A stretch of 64,000 nucleotides of DNA, taken from assembly GCA_002118135.1 (NCBI GenBank), contig BDIU01000360.1, positions 1 to 64,000 on the forward strand, given 5' to 3'. A model generated the notes under the pieces. That model saw only the letters and a list, made by a program, of their open reading frames with translations. It had not been told where the DNA came from and did no database searches. Each line of letters starts with the position of its first letter. Position 1 is the stretch's first letter. Shown one piece after another: positions 31,701-42,531 of this stretch. Both the position numbers and the translations under genes were made by a program. The DNA comes from Trebouxia sp. TZW2008. Its lineage: Eukaryota > Chlorophyta > Trebouxiophyceae > Trebouxiales > Trebouxiaceae.

Positions 31701-34700
31701 TTGAAGATGTAGCATTAGCATGTGTAGTGTCCGCACGTTTACACTTGCAAGCAATGCAGCAGGCACATGTCAAGGCCTGCAGGATCACAGCAAACTTCAC
31801 ATGATTGCTGTATACATGCTGATTGCTGCACACCCATACCACATGCATGCAAGCCACAAGTGTGTGCTGTAATGCTTGCAGGCTTTGACATGCGCATGCC
31901 ACGCTGCTTACAAACTCTCATATGGGCATGTTCTAACGCTTTTAGGCTTTTATATGGAATGTGGGAAGCATGTGGAAGCAGAGTATCAGCGACAGCTCGG
32001 TGTCGGTGGCAGCTCGCTCATATGCACCTGTCTTTGCAATGATGAAACATGAAACTTTGAGCATTTTGACATTGGCATGGTTCAACGCTTGCAGGCTTTG
32101 ATATGGAATGTCATAAGCATGTAGAGGCAGAGTATCAGCGGCAGGGCATTCATATGTACCTCCTTTTGCATCACTTTAAGCTTTGCCATGTGCACACCAC
32201 AATGTTTGCAAACTTTGACACTGTGTAAGGACGTCATCGAGCACAAGACTCTAGTACTAGCAGCTAGAATGCTTGCAGGCTTTGATGTGGAGTGTCAAAA
32301 GCGTGCAGAGTATCAGCGGCATGCTTGAAAGCTTGTAATCCTCACAAGAGCAAGCTGCATTACATGCCAGCTCTCATGAGCATGCCACTGCACTGACAGA
32401 CAAAGACACACCAGATTGACTGCAGGTTTTGACATTGAGTGTCGGAAACATGTAGCGGCAGAGTATCAGCGGCAGGGCATTCATATGTACCTTTTTTTGC
32501 AACAACCTTTGACATCGGCATGACACAATGCTTTGCGGGCTTTATTGCAAGCATAAGGAGGCAAAGTTTTACCAGCAGGGCAGTGACATGAAGACCACCC
32601 CGCCTACAGCTTTCACGTGAGTATGCAACAATACTTGCAGGCTTTGACATGGAGTGTCGGAAGCATGTAGAGGCAGAGTACCAGCGGCAGGGCATCCACA
32701 TGTACCCCACCTTCTGCCCCCAGAGGGTCCAAAAGGACCCTGACGGTCACCTGACTGTCATTGCAAAGAACAGCCAAGGAAGAGAGATGGCGCTGACTGG
32801 CATGGACTGTGTGCTCATGGCTACGGGTCGTAAACCCAACTCCAAGGGTTTAGGGCTTGAAGAGGCAGGTTTCTTCTGTCAGCCTACTTTTTCCTCACCC
32901 CCTGTTCTCCCCTCAGTAGCCACCCGTTCTGCCAGCATCCTATCCCCTTCCCTGATTATTGTGTACCCACCTTCTGCCTCCCATAGGCTCAAGTGATGGT
33001 CACCTCACTGTAATAGCCAAAACCAGCCTGGGAAGGGAGACAGCCCTGACTGGCATGGACTATGTTCTGATGGCTACGGCTTCCACCCTTCGTGAAAGTG
33101 TCGTCGCTTCAGTATTTGCTTGAGCCCCAGCAACCCAACTCAAAGGGTTCAGGCCTTGAAGAGGCAAGTCTTTGGCTTTATCTTCTTGCAGCCACAAACC
33201 TTTCACAGTTCAGCTAATTATTGTCGCCTATGTTTTGTGTTGCCCTTCACAAAGCTGAAAGCAAGCGCTGTAGCTCAGGCAAGGCAATGAGCTTTGACAT
33301 GCATAGAATATGTATTCAAGGGCTCTTGCCTTGTTATGAATCCCCACAGCAGTGGTTTCATGCTTCAGCACATTTGTTGAATGTGCATGGGCACCTCCAG
33401 TAAGCTTGCTGGCAGACTTGCATATCATCTGCTTGAAATGTACAAGCATGCCTGATTTCAACCCCTACACCCATCACAAGCAGGGTCAAAGGCAGAAGGA
33501 GCCTCCAGAAGATGGTCTGTGTCCATCATGCTGCTGCTATGATTACCCAATCTGAAGTTAAAAGTCCTTCAGTTCATGCCAGGGCTCAACAACCTGCAGA
33601 AAACCTAGAAGGATATCGTTACACCTGAGACCCAACAGAGACTAGCAAAAGATCGCAGAGAAAGTTCAAGTAAAAAGAATTGTTTTTTTAAAATGTTTTT
33701 TTGACTTCCTTATTAAATTCAGTTTATGAAATGGCCATGGTGACCACACAGCTGCAGGCCTCAAATGGAAAATCCACTAGATTTGAGAGGGCCTGCCAAG
33801 CCCCGGTTGATTCATGCCCATCAAAACCATCTTCCTCCCTGGCAAAGCTGCTCTGTGCCAAAGAGAAAGAAGGCGTTGATGCGCATGAGGTGCGAATGAA
33901 GGACTTGCCTTCAACTGGGGCAATCAAAGCAGCAATCAATTTGGTAAGCCTATTTGATACATGCATGCACACCTTCTGCAAGCTTGCTGCTGAATTTGCG
34001 TACCACTTGCTATGAAGACACAGACATGCCTTGTCTCAAGCCCTACGCAAATGAAAAGAAACAAATGCAGTCAGGAGCCTTCAGATGACCACCATGCCCA
34101 ACAACGCCATGCTGTTGCTGTGATTTCCTCATTTGAAGGCAAAACTCCTCCAGGTCATAGCCCATGCTCATCAAAGCTATCTTCCTGTATGGCAAAGCTG
34201 CTATGTGCTAGACAGACAGATGGCTTTGACAGGCACAGATTGTAAAACAAAGCTGTTTTTGCCTCAGAACGGGGCAAACCGTTACAACAATTAGTGTTCA
34301 GCAGATTTGGTATGTGTGTGAGCAAAGCTCTTGCACGCTGGCTGGCAAAGTTGCGTACCACTTGCTTGAAGACTTCAGACAGGCTTCGTGGATCTTCTGT
34401 TCAAGCCCTTCACCATGTGACAGAGTAGTTGTCAAGAGCCTTCAAAAGACTGCCCATGCCCATAACACCCATTTGCCTGCCTTACACAAGGCTGAAAGCG
34501 TGCTTTGTGTTAGGCAGGCAAATTTGCTTGATGGCCATTGACTACCGACTGAAGGGTTTCTGCCTTTGTATGGGACAAACGATACCACCAATCAGTTTGC
34601 TCAGCATGTTTGGTATGTGCGTGGGCACCCTTTGCAATGTTGCTGGCAAGCTTGCATACTACTTGATGTGAAAGACAGACATGCCCCATCTCAAAAGCCC

Positions 34701-37700
34701 TACATCATTTGAGTGACAAGTTGCAGTCAAGAGCCTTCAAAATATAGCCCATGCCCATGAAAGCCATTTGCTTGCCTTGCACAAGGCTGAGAGCGTGCTC
34801 TGTGTCTGGAGCAAATGGGTCTGATGGGCGTTGACTATGGGCTGAAGGACTTTTGCCTTCAAATGGGACAAATCATAACAACAATCAGTTTGATAAGCAT
34901 GTTTGATATGTGCATGCGCGCGCACTTCCTGCAAGATTGTCGGCGAGTTCACGTACCACTTGCTGCGAAATCACAGACATGCCTGATTTGAAAGCCCGAC
35001 AACGTTTGACAGAGTAGTTGCAGTCAAGAGCCTTCAACGAACGGCCCATGCCCATGATAGCCATTTGGTTGCCTTGCACAAGGCTGAGAGCGTGCTCTGT
35101 GTCTGGGAAGCAAATGGGTCTGATGGGCGTTGACTACGGACTGAAGGACTTTTGCCTTCAAATGGGACAGATCATAACAGCAACCAGTTTGCTCGGCATG
35201 TCTGATATGAGCGTCAGCCCTCTAGCAAGCTTGCTGGTGCACTTGATCACTACTTGCTTGAAAGCACAGACATGCCTCATCTCAAGCCCTATACCATTTG
35301 AAAAAAAAAGTCGCACTCAAGAGCCTTCCAAATATAGCCCATGCCCATGAAAGCTGTTTGCTTGCCTTGCATAAGGCTGAAAACATGTTGTATGGCAAGG
35401 CAGGCATTGCTTTGACAGGCATGGGCTGCTCACTGATGTAGGGATTCTGGCTGACAAATGTCGTTAGGCATGTGTTGGTGTTCTTCTGTCTCTTTTGAAC
35501 GTCTCTGCACATGTTGGCAGAAGCTATCAACACCATCTGTTGCTTGGGCAAAGGCTCAGAGCACCTGTTACAGCAGCGCTGTGGCAGTGGTGGCGTCTGT
35601 TGAGATATGTTTGTGTCGTGACTGCAGGACCCCAGCATTGATTCACCAGAGAAAGCAGGTCCATTGCTCACAAGCAACACAGATGTCTCAAGCTGTCAAC
35701 AGCCTCTGTCAGCGAGCTACAGCTAAGAGCAATTCAAAAGTTGTTGCTGTAGCAGTGAAGGCATCTGTTGAAAACTGTTTGTGTTGTAACTGCAGGTGGG
35801 TGTGGAGTTGGAGGAAGACGGTAGCATCAAGGTGAATGACCAAAACCAGTCAACAGTGCCAAGCATCTACGCCATTGGCGATGTATGTACGAAGCTACCC
35901 CTCACGCCTGTCGCAAGAATGGAGGGGACCTACTTGGCACGCCGACTGTTTGGGTAAGATACCTATGCAGCTCCAGGGTTTGTTGTCAAGATGATCTCAT
36001 TTTGCCAAGATGCACCCCAGGTCTGCAGGTAAGACTCTTGGCTTCAGCTGTGGCTCAGGGGTCTGATACCAGGATCAAGCTGATTTTTGAATATGACTTG
36101 CTGGCACTTGAGTCAGTCTGCTGGCGCTGACCACAGTCCCAGGGCCTGTTGGTGCAACAATCTTGCAAACCTTCAATGGCAGAGGTCTGTCTGGTCAGTA
36201 CAAAGCTGCCCTTCACACCTGTGACCAGATTGGAGAGATCTGCTTGGCACTTCTACTTTGTGAATGACATGTCTGGTCTGTAATCACAGCTCCGGGATTA
36301 CTTGATGAGATGCTGACTGCTGATCTTGGCGCAGACCTGGCTTCTGGGTTGAGATGCGTCACTTTGGACGGCAGCTTCAGGGTGTGTTGTTGAGATGACC
36401 CTGAATGATTTTCAATGGCATCATTTGACACAAAGATTTGTGCGCAATAAGCCCGCAATTTGGTCCGTCTGGATAGTATTTTCAGTATGGTCATGTGCAA
36501 AATGCAGGAAGGAAACGGTCACTGCAAATTACAGCTATATTCCCAGTGTAGTGTTCAGCAGCCCTCATGTAGCCAAGGTGGGCCTTGATGAAGAAGATGC
36601 GGTGGAGCGCTACAGTGATGTCAACATCTTCAGCACCACCTTCAGGTAAGAAAATGAAAAGCACAGCAATCTCTAAATCTAATGACATGACAGATGCAAA
36701 AAGAAAAGCAGAAATGTACAAAGACAGTGAAAACAAGGTACATCATGAAACCAAGGTGGCTTCAATGAAGAAGATGTGGTGGAGCGCTACAGCAATGTCA
36801 ACATCTACAGCACCACATTCAGGTAAGATCATCAAAAGTGCAAGTACCTATAATCCAAAACATTACACGTAAAGAAGAGCGGAAATGTCAAAATGTAGTG
36901 AAACAAAGTTCCAGTATGAGGCCAAGGTGGGTGTTGATGAAGAAGATGCAATGGAGCGCTACAGTGATGTCAACATCTACAGCCACACGTTCAGGCAAGA
37001 ACATTGTATATGCGCTTGCCCTGTGCTCTTCTTGAACAGGCTGTCGCTCTTCTCTGCTTGCTCTCAAAGCGCCTGTTGGACCCCTGCAGGCCACTCAGAC
37101 ATACCTTGTCAGGTCATGAGGGTATGGAACTGACAAAAATGCTTGTCAACACCTGTCCTTTTTCTTCCTCAACTTACTCTTCTTCTGCATGTCAATGTCC
37201 TCCTCTTTGTTCGTCGCGCAATGCATCCTTGCTTCTTCTCCAGGCCACTCAAAGACACTTTGTCAGGTCATGAGGGCAAGGGATTGATGAAGGTGATTGT
37301 GAATGCCACCAATGACAGAGTGGTGGGCATTCATTTGGTGGGAGCGGAAGTGGCAGAGATCCTCCAGGCGAGTCAAGCTGTTTCATGTGCTACTGAATAT
37401 CTAGTGTACATACTCAGCATGTCGCCCATATTGCTGCTGGATGTATTGTGGATGCAGCGTGTTTAAGTTTGTGGCAGGTATGGTGTGAAGCAGCAGTAGC
37501 AGAGAGCTTGCAGGCAAGTCAAGCGTTTTGTCACATCACTGCTGCATGTGATATAGTTTGTTGGGTGTGAATTTGTGTATGAAATGCTTTGAAGATGGCA
37601 GACGTCCTGTAAGCATGCTAAGCTGCCTTTTGTATTGACTGATTGTGTGCTGGAGCTGTGTGGTGATTGTGAATGCCACCAACATGACAGGGTGGTTGGC

Positions 37701-39646
37701 ATACACCTTGTGGGAGCAGAAGCGGCAGAGATTTTGTAGGCAAGTCAATCTGCTTACAACAACTGCCGTGTTGATGGTGGAAAGTGTTGAATATGTATAT
37801 TGGAAGTAGCTCTCATATGGTAGGGGCAGAGCTGGCAGAGATTCCACAGGCACGCCAAGCTGCATGCTGTTTCAAGTGTTGAATTGATTGAAGTGTTGAA
37901 GCTGCTCTTCAGCTTCTTGCGTAACATGTCATAGCAGAAAAACAATTGGTAGGAGCAGACGTAGCTGAATTTGTGCAGGCATGTCATTCCATGTTTAGCA
38001 AATGACTGCTTCTTGCACGCTGGGGTTATAATGTGATTTGTTTGGCTTTGTAGTACGCATGTTGCAGAGCAGAACATGAAATCCAAAACAATCAAGACAG
38101 AACTTGACGTTGTCAGGCACTGCTATCACGAGTTAGAGGCAACAAGTGTCAGATGTGAGAGTACGTGTGCAGGGCTTTGGTGTAGCCCTGAAGTCTGGAA
38201 TGACCAAGACAGAGCTTGACAAGACTGTTGGCATTCATATCAGTCTTCAGCACGCAACATCAGTAAATGCGACTTAGAGATTGTACAGGCAAACTTGAGG
38301 ATGCATGCCTATATGTGCAGGGCTTTGGTGTAGCCATGCAATCATGAAAGACCAAAGCAGAGCTTGACCTCAACAGGCACTGCAATCAATGTTGTGATTT
38401 AAGCATCAAATGTCAAATTCATATGGATATGCAGATCAGGGCTTTGCTGTAGCCATGAAATGTGGAATGACCAAGACAGAGCTTGATGAGACTGTTGGCA
38501 TTCACCTCAGTCTTCAGCCTGCGATGTCAAAGATGCTGTCAAAGACTTGTTGTGGCATTGTCAACAGACGCTGGGAAGAGTTTTTTCAGTCAAACTCAAG
38601 GATGCATGTGAATATGCAGGGCTTTGCTGCGGCCATGAAATTTCGATGACCAAAACAGAGCTTAACAAGACTTGCAGCTGTCACCTCAGTCCTCAGTATG
38701 CACTGCCAACAGGGGTTGTTGAAACTTTAGTCGGTCTATCGTGAGAATGCATGCTCATGCGTCCAGGGTTTTGCTGTGCCCATGACATCTGAAAACACCA
38801 AGACAGAGCTCACCGCGACTCTTGACATTCACCTCACGTCACAGTTACGCATGCTATACAGGGCTTTGCTGTGGCCATGAAGTCTGGAATGACCAAGATA
38901 GACCTCGACCTTGACCTCAACTCAACAGGCACTGCAGTCATTGTTGTGATTCAGGTATCAAATGTGAGATGTGAGAGTGCTTGTACAGGGCTTTGCTGTG
39001 GCCATAAAGTCTGACCAAGACAGAGCTCAACAAGACAATTGGCATTTGTTTCAAACCCCACGCATTGTCAACAGATGCTGCTAAAGATTTATACAATGGA
39101 AAGCAAGAAAGAATGTGCAAATGCAGAGCTTCGCTGTGGCTGTTGGCATTCACCTGAGCCTTCAGCATGCAATGTCAATAGCTGCTGTCAAAGACTTTTT
39201 GTGGCACTAGCAATAGATGCTGTCAAGGGTTTGTTCACTTACACTCAAGGGCGCATGTGAATATACAGGGCTTTGCTGTGGCCATGCATGAATGACCAAG
39301 ACTGAGCTTGACAAAACTGTTGGTGTTCTTTTCAGTCCTCATGCATTGTCAATGGATGCTGTTGAATTTTGTGCAGTAAGATTGAAGTGGTGCGCATGCA
39401 GCTATGAAGTCTGAACAGATCAAAGCACACTTTGACCTCAACAGGCACTGCAGTCAAGGTTGTGATTCAAGTATCAAATGTCAACTTCATATGAATATGC
39501 AGGGCTTTGCTGTAGCCATGAAATCTGGAATGACCAAGACAGAGCTTGACGAGACTGTTGGCATTCACCCCAGCTCTGCAGAGGAGTTGACAACAATGAG
39601 GGATGCAGTGAGACGGTACAAGGATAAAAAGCTTGTCAGCAAGTAG
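28760..39646 (+). CDS. GR: Glutathione-reductase-type flavoprotein, 12 exons
   Basis: Exons 28760-28768, 28889-28997, 29771-29930, 30272-30377, 30713-30790, 31099-31211, 31570-31676, 32641-32864, 35796-35953, 36508-36645, 37244-37367 and 39503-39646 join in phase to about 489 residues, normal for a cytosolic enzyme. The 9-base first exon is tentative. Motifs in order: FAD loop SIGGGTGG (about 21-28), redox disulphide [12 protein letters not shown] (Cys65/Cys70), ATGGTPAVP, the pyridine-nucleotide loop VGAGYIA, the second FAD motif YAIGDV, and the C-terminal GIHPSSAEE with the catalytic His (about 464). It would reduce GSSG to GSH. Oddity: the two Arg that bind the NADPH 2'-phosphate in E. coli and human enzymes are Met and Ala here ([12 protein letters not shown]). 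Donors of introns 8 and 11 are GC. Exons 7-12 are surrounded by fossil copies. Confidence 0.9.
31690..31725 (+). repeat. Short fossil of GR exon 7 end
   Basis: GAAGATGTAGCATTAGCATGTG, about 45 bases after the real exon end GAGGAGGTAGCACTAGCAG/GTGAG, is a degraded copy of that junction. Confidence 0.5.
31882..32600 (+). repeat. Six fossil copies of GR exon 8 (5' part)
   Basis: Acceptor-plus-exon copies start at 31882, 31946, 32095, 32279, 32425 and about 32538, ahead of the functional exon at 32641. The intervals are 64, 149, 184, 146, 113 and 103 bases. Most keep a TTGCAG- or TGCAG-like acceptor and the codons for [18 protein letters not shown] with substitutions, deletions or frameshifts. 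The copy at 32425 is the closest to the functional exon. Confidence 0.88.
32985..33175 (+). repeat. Fossil copy of GR exon 8 (3' part)
   Basis: GATGGTCACCTCACTGTAAT...ACTGGCATGGACTATGTTCT...CTTGAAGAG followed by GCAAGT copies the 3' part of exon 8 with an internal insertion. Its GCAAGT supports the GC donor used by the functional exon at 32865. Confidence 0.85.
33350..35450. repeat. About 300-bp tandem repeat in GR intron 8
   Basis: Units share CTTTTGCCTTCAAATGGGAC, then a run like CAGTTTG-T-AGCATGTTTGATATGTG, then GCAAGCTTGCTGG and TGCCTTGCACAAGGCTGA. Anchors for the TTTGATATGTG part are near 33370, 33945, 34300, 34600, 34893 and 35190, so the later units are about 293-301 bases long. I do not recognise an exon in the unit. 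Confidence 0.75.
36180..36270 (+). repeat. Fossil copy of GR exon 9 (3' part)
   Basis: GTACAAAGCTGCCCTTCACA...GTGACCAGATTGGAGAG...TGCTTGGCACTTC corresponds to the [18 protein letters not shown] end of exon 9 with substitutions and small indels. Confidence 0.7.
36740..37000 (+). repeat. Two fossil copies of GR exon 10
   Basis: Copies at about 36748-36823 and 36908-36994 follow the functional exon (36508-36645). They keep GAAGAAGATG...GGAGCGCTACAG and GATGTCAACATCTACAG-like runs and the exon end CAGGTAAG or CAGGCAAG, but lack the 5' part of the exon. Confidence 0.85.
37083..37140 (+). repeat. Fossil copy of GR exon 11 (5' part)
   Basis: GCAGGCCACTCAGACATACCTTGTCAGGTCATGAGG is a diverged copy of the start of exon 11, with its acceptor, about 156 bases upstream. 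Confidence 0.75.
37465..37985 (+). repeat. Four fossil copies of GR exon 11 (3' part)
   Basis: Copies ending near 37513, 37741, 37850 and 37980 repeat GTGGGAGC-GAAGTGGCAGAGAT...CAGG. The best (37660-37741) also repeats GTGATTGTGAATGCCACCAA. Three keep a GGCA(A/C)G(T/C)-like sequence after the exon end, matching the GC donor. Confidence 0.8.
38160..39350 (+). repeat. About nine fossil copies of GR exon 12
   Basis: CAGGGCTTTG(C/G)TGT(A/G)GCC...ATGACCAAGACAGAGCTTGA copies start near 38178, 38320, 38440, 38620, 38766, 38862, 38988, 39128 and 39268, at about 95-180-base spacing. The functional exon is at 39503. The copy at 38440 stays in frame through [13 protein letters not shown]. Others carry deletions or frameshifts. 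Most keep a CAG acceptor. Confidence 0.9.
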
Positions 39647-39654
39647 ACGTAATC

Positions 39655-39885
39655 ATGACTTTTGCTTACAATGCAAGAAATGCAATGAGACAGTACAGGG
39701 ACAAATAGCTTGTCAGCAAGCAAATGGAATCATTGTTTTTGCGTATAAAGTGATGATTGCAGTGAGACAGCACAAGAACAAGAAGCTTGTCAGCAAGTAT
39801 GTGGGTTCCATACATTGAGGAATGCAATGATATAGTATATAAACAAAAGGCTTATCAGCAAGTAGATGTCATTGTTACTTCTGCT
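39655..39885 (+). repeat. Three fossil copies of the end of GR exon 12
   Basis: After the stop codon, the run GCAGTGAGACGGTACAAGGA...AAGCTTGTCAGCAAGTAG recurs with endings near 39722, 39800 and 39863. These copies lie in the 3' UTR or just beyond. Confidence 0.8.
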
Positions 39886-40363
39886 ACAGATGACCTTGAG
39901 TCGCTGATTTGCTTTGCCAAGCAAGAGTCAACGCGTACTAATTCTGCTGTGTACGTGTTCCTGTCCGGCAAGACCTTTTAAGGTAGTATCCTTTTGTGCA
40001 CTTTGTTATAGACATCACCGCTCAGCCCTGAGTACGGCATTTTGATGCTTGGCTCCTGACCTCTGCCATAATCCTCAGTATAGTGAACATGAATTGCTCA
40101 ATGCTCATGCATTGATTCATGCATTGATTTTGAGTCTATGCTCAGAACAGTGTAAAGGTGTGATTCTGCTTGCAGACAAATTCCAAGTTCTGTATGCTGA
40201 GGAAAAAGAAGGAAAGGAGGAACACTCAATCTTGCCAAAAGCTCACGTAACGAGATTATGCACATAAGCTCATCAAGGTGCGGTCGATGAAGGCATCGCA
40301 GCTCGCGATCGATAGCTAACTTTCCTCGCTTCTGCGTTGACGTGAGGCACCAGCGATCGCGCG
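39886..40363. other. Intergenic region between GR and the ABM-domain gene
   Basis: I see no supported gene. It should hold the GR poly(A) region and the promoter of the next + strand gene. Confidence 0.35.
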
Positions 40364-41287
40364 ATGACGTTGAGTGCAGATGGGCAAAAGTATCAAAAGC
40401 TGCTGGTGAGTCGTGCAATGTTTCGTGCCCAATCCTGATTGATCATGGACTGACAAGTTGCACACTGCACTGTTGCTGGGACGCAAGTGGTAGCTCGCTG
40501 CATTGCATTCATACGCAGCTGGTCGCTTCGAGGTGTCGTAAGGTCACTGTCTTCGAGGCACAGTTGCGCACTGCAGTGTTGGTAGTCCAATGCAGACAAA
40601 GATCCGTTGAGTTGCAACTGCGACGACACCAACTCACTCTCTGAACACTCACCTGACGCATTTGATGACGCATACCATTGCATCGAGTTGCATTGTTTCC
40701 TTGGGCGCAGCTGCAACCAGTTCAAAAGGCCCGTTTAAACTTGAAGGCGTTCACAACTGCGCGTGCAACGTCTGTGTGAGCGTTGTAGTGATCTGTGCAG
40801 CGGGGAAGCTTGCTGTGCGGGTCAAGAGTTTCGCGACCAACGGACGCGGCTTAGCTGATGGACACACCTTGACGATGTTGACGCGGCTGTTGCCTGCAAG
40901 GACGACCCATCACACCCTGGTTTCATAGTGCACGGCGTAGACGATACTCCCGGCAAAAAGGGCTACATCATCATCTTGGAGGCCAAGCCTGGAAAGGAGG
41001 CGAAGCTGGAACAGTTTCTACAAGACATCCATGACGGTGTTGATCAGGAGCCAGGAACTGGACCATGGTTTGGCGTCCGCTTTTCCCCAACCACCTATGC
41101 TGTTTTTGAGGCTTTTCCAGATGCATCAGCTCGTCATGCCCATGATGCTGGCCCTGGAGGCCAAAACTTCTTCCAGAGATCAGGGGACTTACACGATTTG
41201 CTGGCTCACCCTGCCCAGCTGTACAGAGTTGATGTCTTGCACGGCAAGTTTGATGTCTTGTTTGGTAAGAAAATTTCTTCGGAATGA
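40364..41287 (+). CDS. Small antibiotic-biosynthesis-monooxygenase (ABM)-like dimeric alpha/beta-barrel protein
   Basis: The main exon ends at TGA 41287 and contains an ABM-type ferredoxin-like fold: strand GYIIILEAKPGKEAKLEQFL, then EPGTGPWFGVRF, TTYAVFEAFPDASARHAHD and a C-terminal LYRVDVLHGKF. Proteins of this shape are small dimers; some oxidise polyketides or haem, many have unknown roles. A likely first exon at 40364-40405 (14 residues) ends in GTGAGT, and the acceptor TGCAAG/GAC at 40901 keeps phase, giving 142 residues. This start is tentative because the open frame around 40928 also begins at a GTG. No exon fossils are seen nearby. Confidence 0.65.
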
Positions 41288-42531
41288 GAGGCTGAGAGGA
41301 GCCGCAAAGCTTCCTGGCACTACTGCTCAGCTATAGTACAAGCTGCTCTGTTACAGGGCACCCATAGGACAGAAGGCATTGCTCACTAGCTGCCAATGTG
41401 CTGATTCCTCACACTGCTACAACTTGACATTACAGCTTCCAGAGTCTAGTCTTGTACAGCCTCATTTCAGGAAAGACTTTTTAGCTAGCAGTTTGGCTTG
41501 CCAAAGTGGGGCAGCAGAACAGTGCTGTGCAACCAATTAGTGTGGTAATGCAGGACAGGTCTGTTAAGTCGCAGTATACAGATTCAAGTGCATGCAGTGC
41601 CTCATGGCATAAGTGCACAGACCAGCTTGCTTAATATGTTATGCAGTTTCCAAAGGAAGAGGGTTTATATAGCAGGCATGAAACCTCTGGCAACCTAAAA
41701 GAGGTCAAAGTAGAGTTGTCACAGTGTTTGCAAATCAGTGATCAGCGTCAGGCTGGGTTTTGTATTGACTACTGATGTACTAGTGCCTTGACCAGTGTTC
41801 GGAAAAATTGTGGTTGTACTTTTACTAGTTCTTGAACCAATGCATTGAAATGTATCTGTCAGTATCACATGTATAGTTACAAAGTCTGTCAGTTATGCAA
41901 AATGACCATGCCTGTGAATTAGTTTATTACTTTATTGAGCATATGCTGTGTACATATGATTTGCGCTGCTTGTAATACTGTTCAGGATGTGAGCTAAAAT
42001 CTGGTGCACATACAGCTGCATCTGTCACAAGTCTTGAGGCTGCCTCTTCTGTTTGGTGTGCATACTGTCCGACCTATCGCTGACTAACGCAATAGCATCA
42101 ATCAAGTTCTCAGCTGCAGCCATGCATCAGAAACTCCAGGCCGAAATTATGGCCAGTCACAAATGCTAACAGGCAGTCAAAGCAAGCATTGCTGAAGGCT
42201 TGCATGGAAAATAATTGTTTTCGAGGTCAGGCAGCGCTGTGCAAGCAAAGCAAATGCTGTCATGACCATTCCAGAAGACACTTTCGTTGCATGTATATAC
42301 AACAACAGCTATGCCGGCAGGGAATCGTCCTGACTGAACTGCGACAACTGCAAGTACACTCATCACAATGCACATGGCAAGCTGACAAGAATCCAGACTG
42401 TTGATATTTATGAGCAGTCTCAACTGGCTGTTGCTCTGTGCTGCGCCATGTCTTAGGCTTACAGCAAGCTTGAGTTATACACTGATCAATGAGGTTCTGG
42501 AAAGCATTTACATGATGAACAATAATGCGAT
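41288..42531. other. Convergent intergenic region
   Basis: The ABM-like gene (plus) and the second SDR gene (minus) end towards each other. No gene is supported in these 1.2 kb. A TGTAA at about 41970 (+) and one on the minus strand near 42510 could be the two poly(A) signals. Confidence 0.4.

Noticed and set aside
32641..32996. Reading GR exon 8 through to 32996, or using a GT donor at 32869
   Set aside because: The GT donor gives the wrong phase for exon 9, whereas a GC donor at 32865 yields the conserved LGLEEVGVEL and is echoed by a GCAAGT in the fossil copy.
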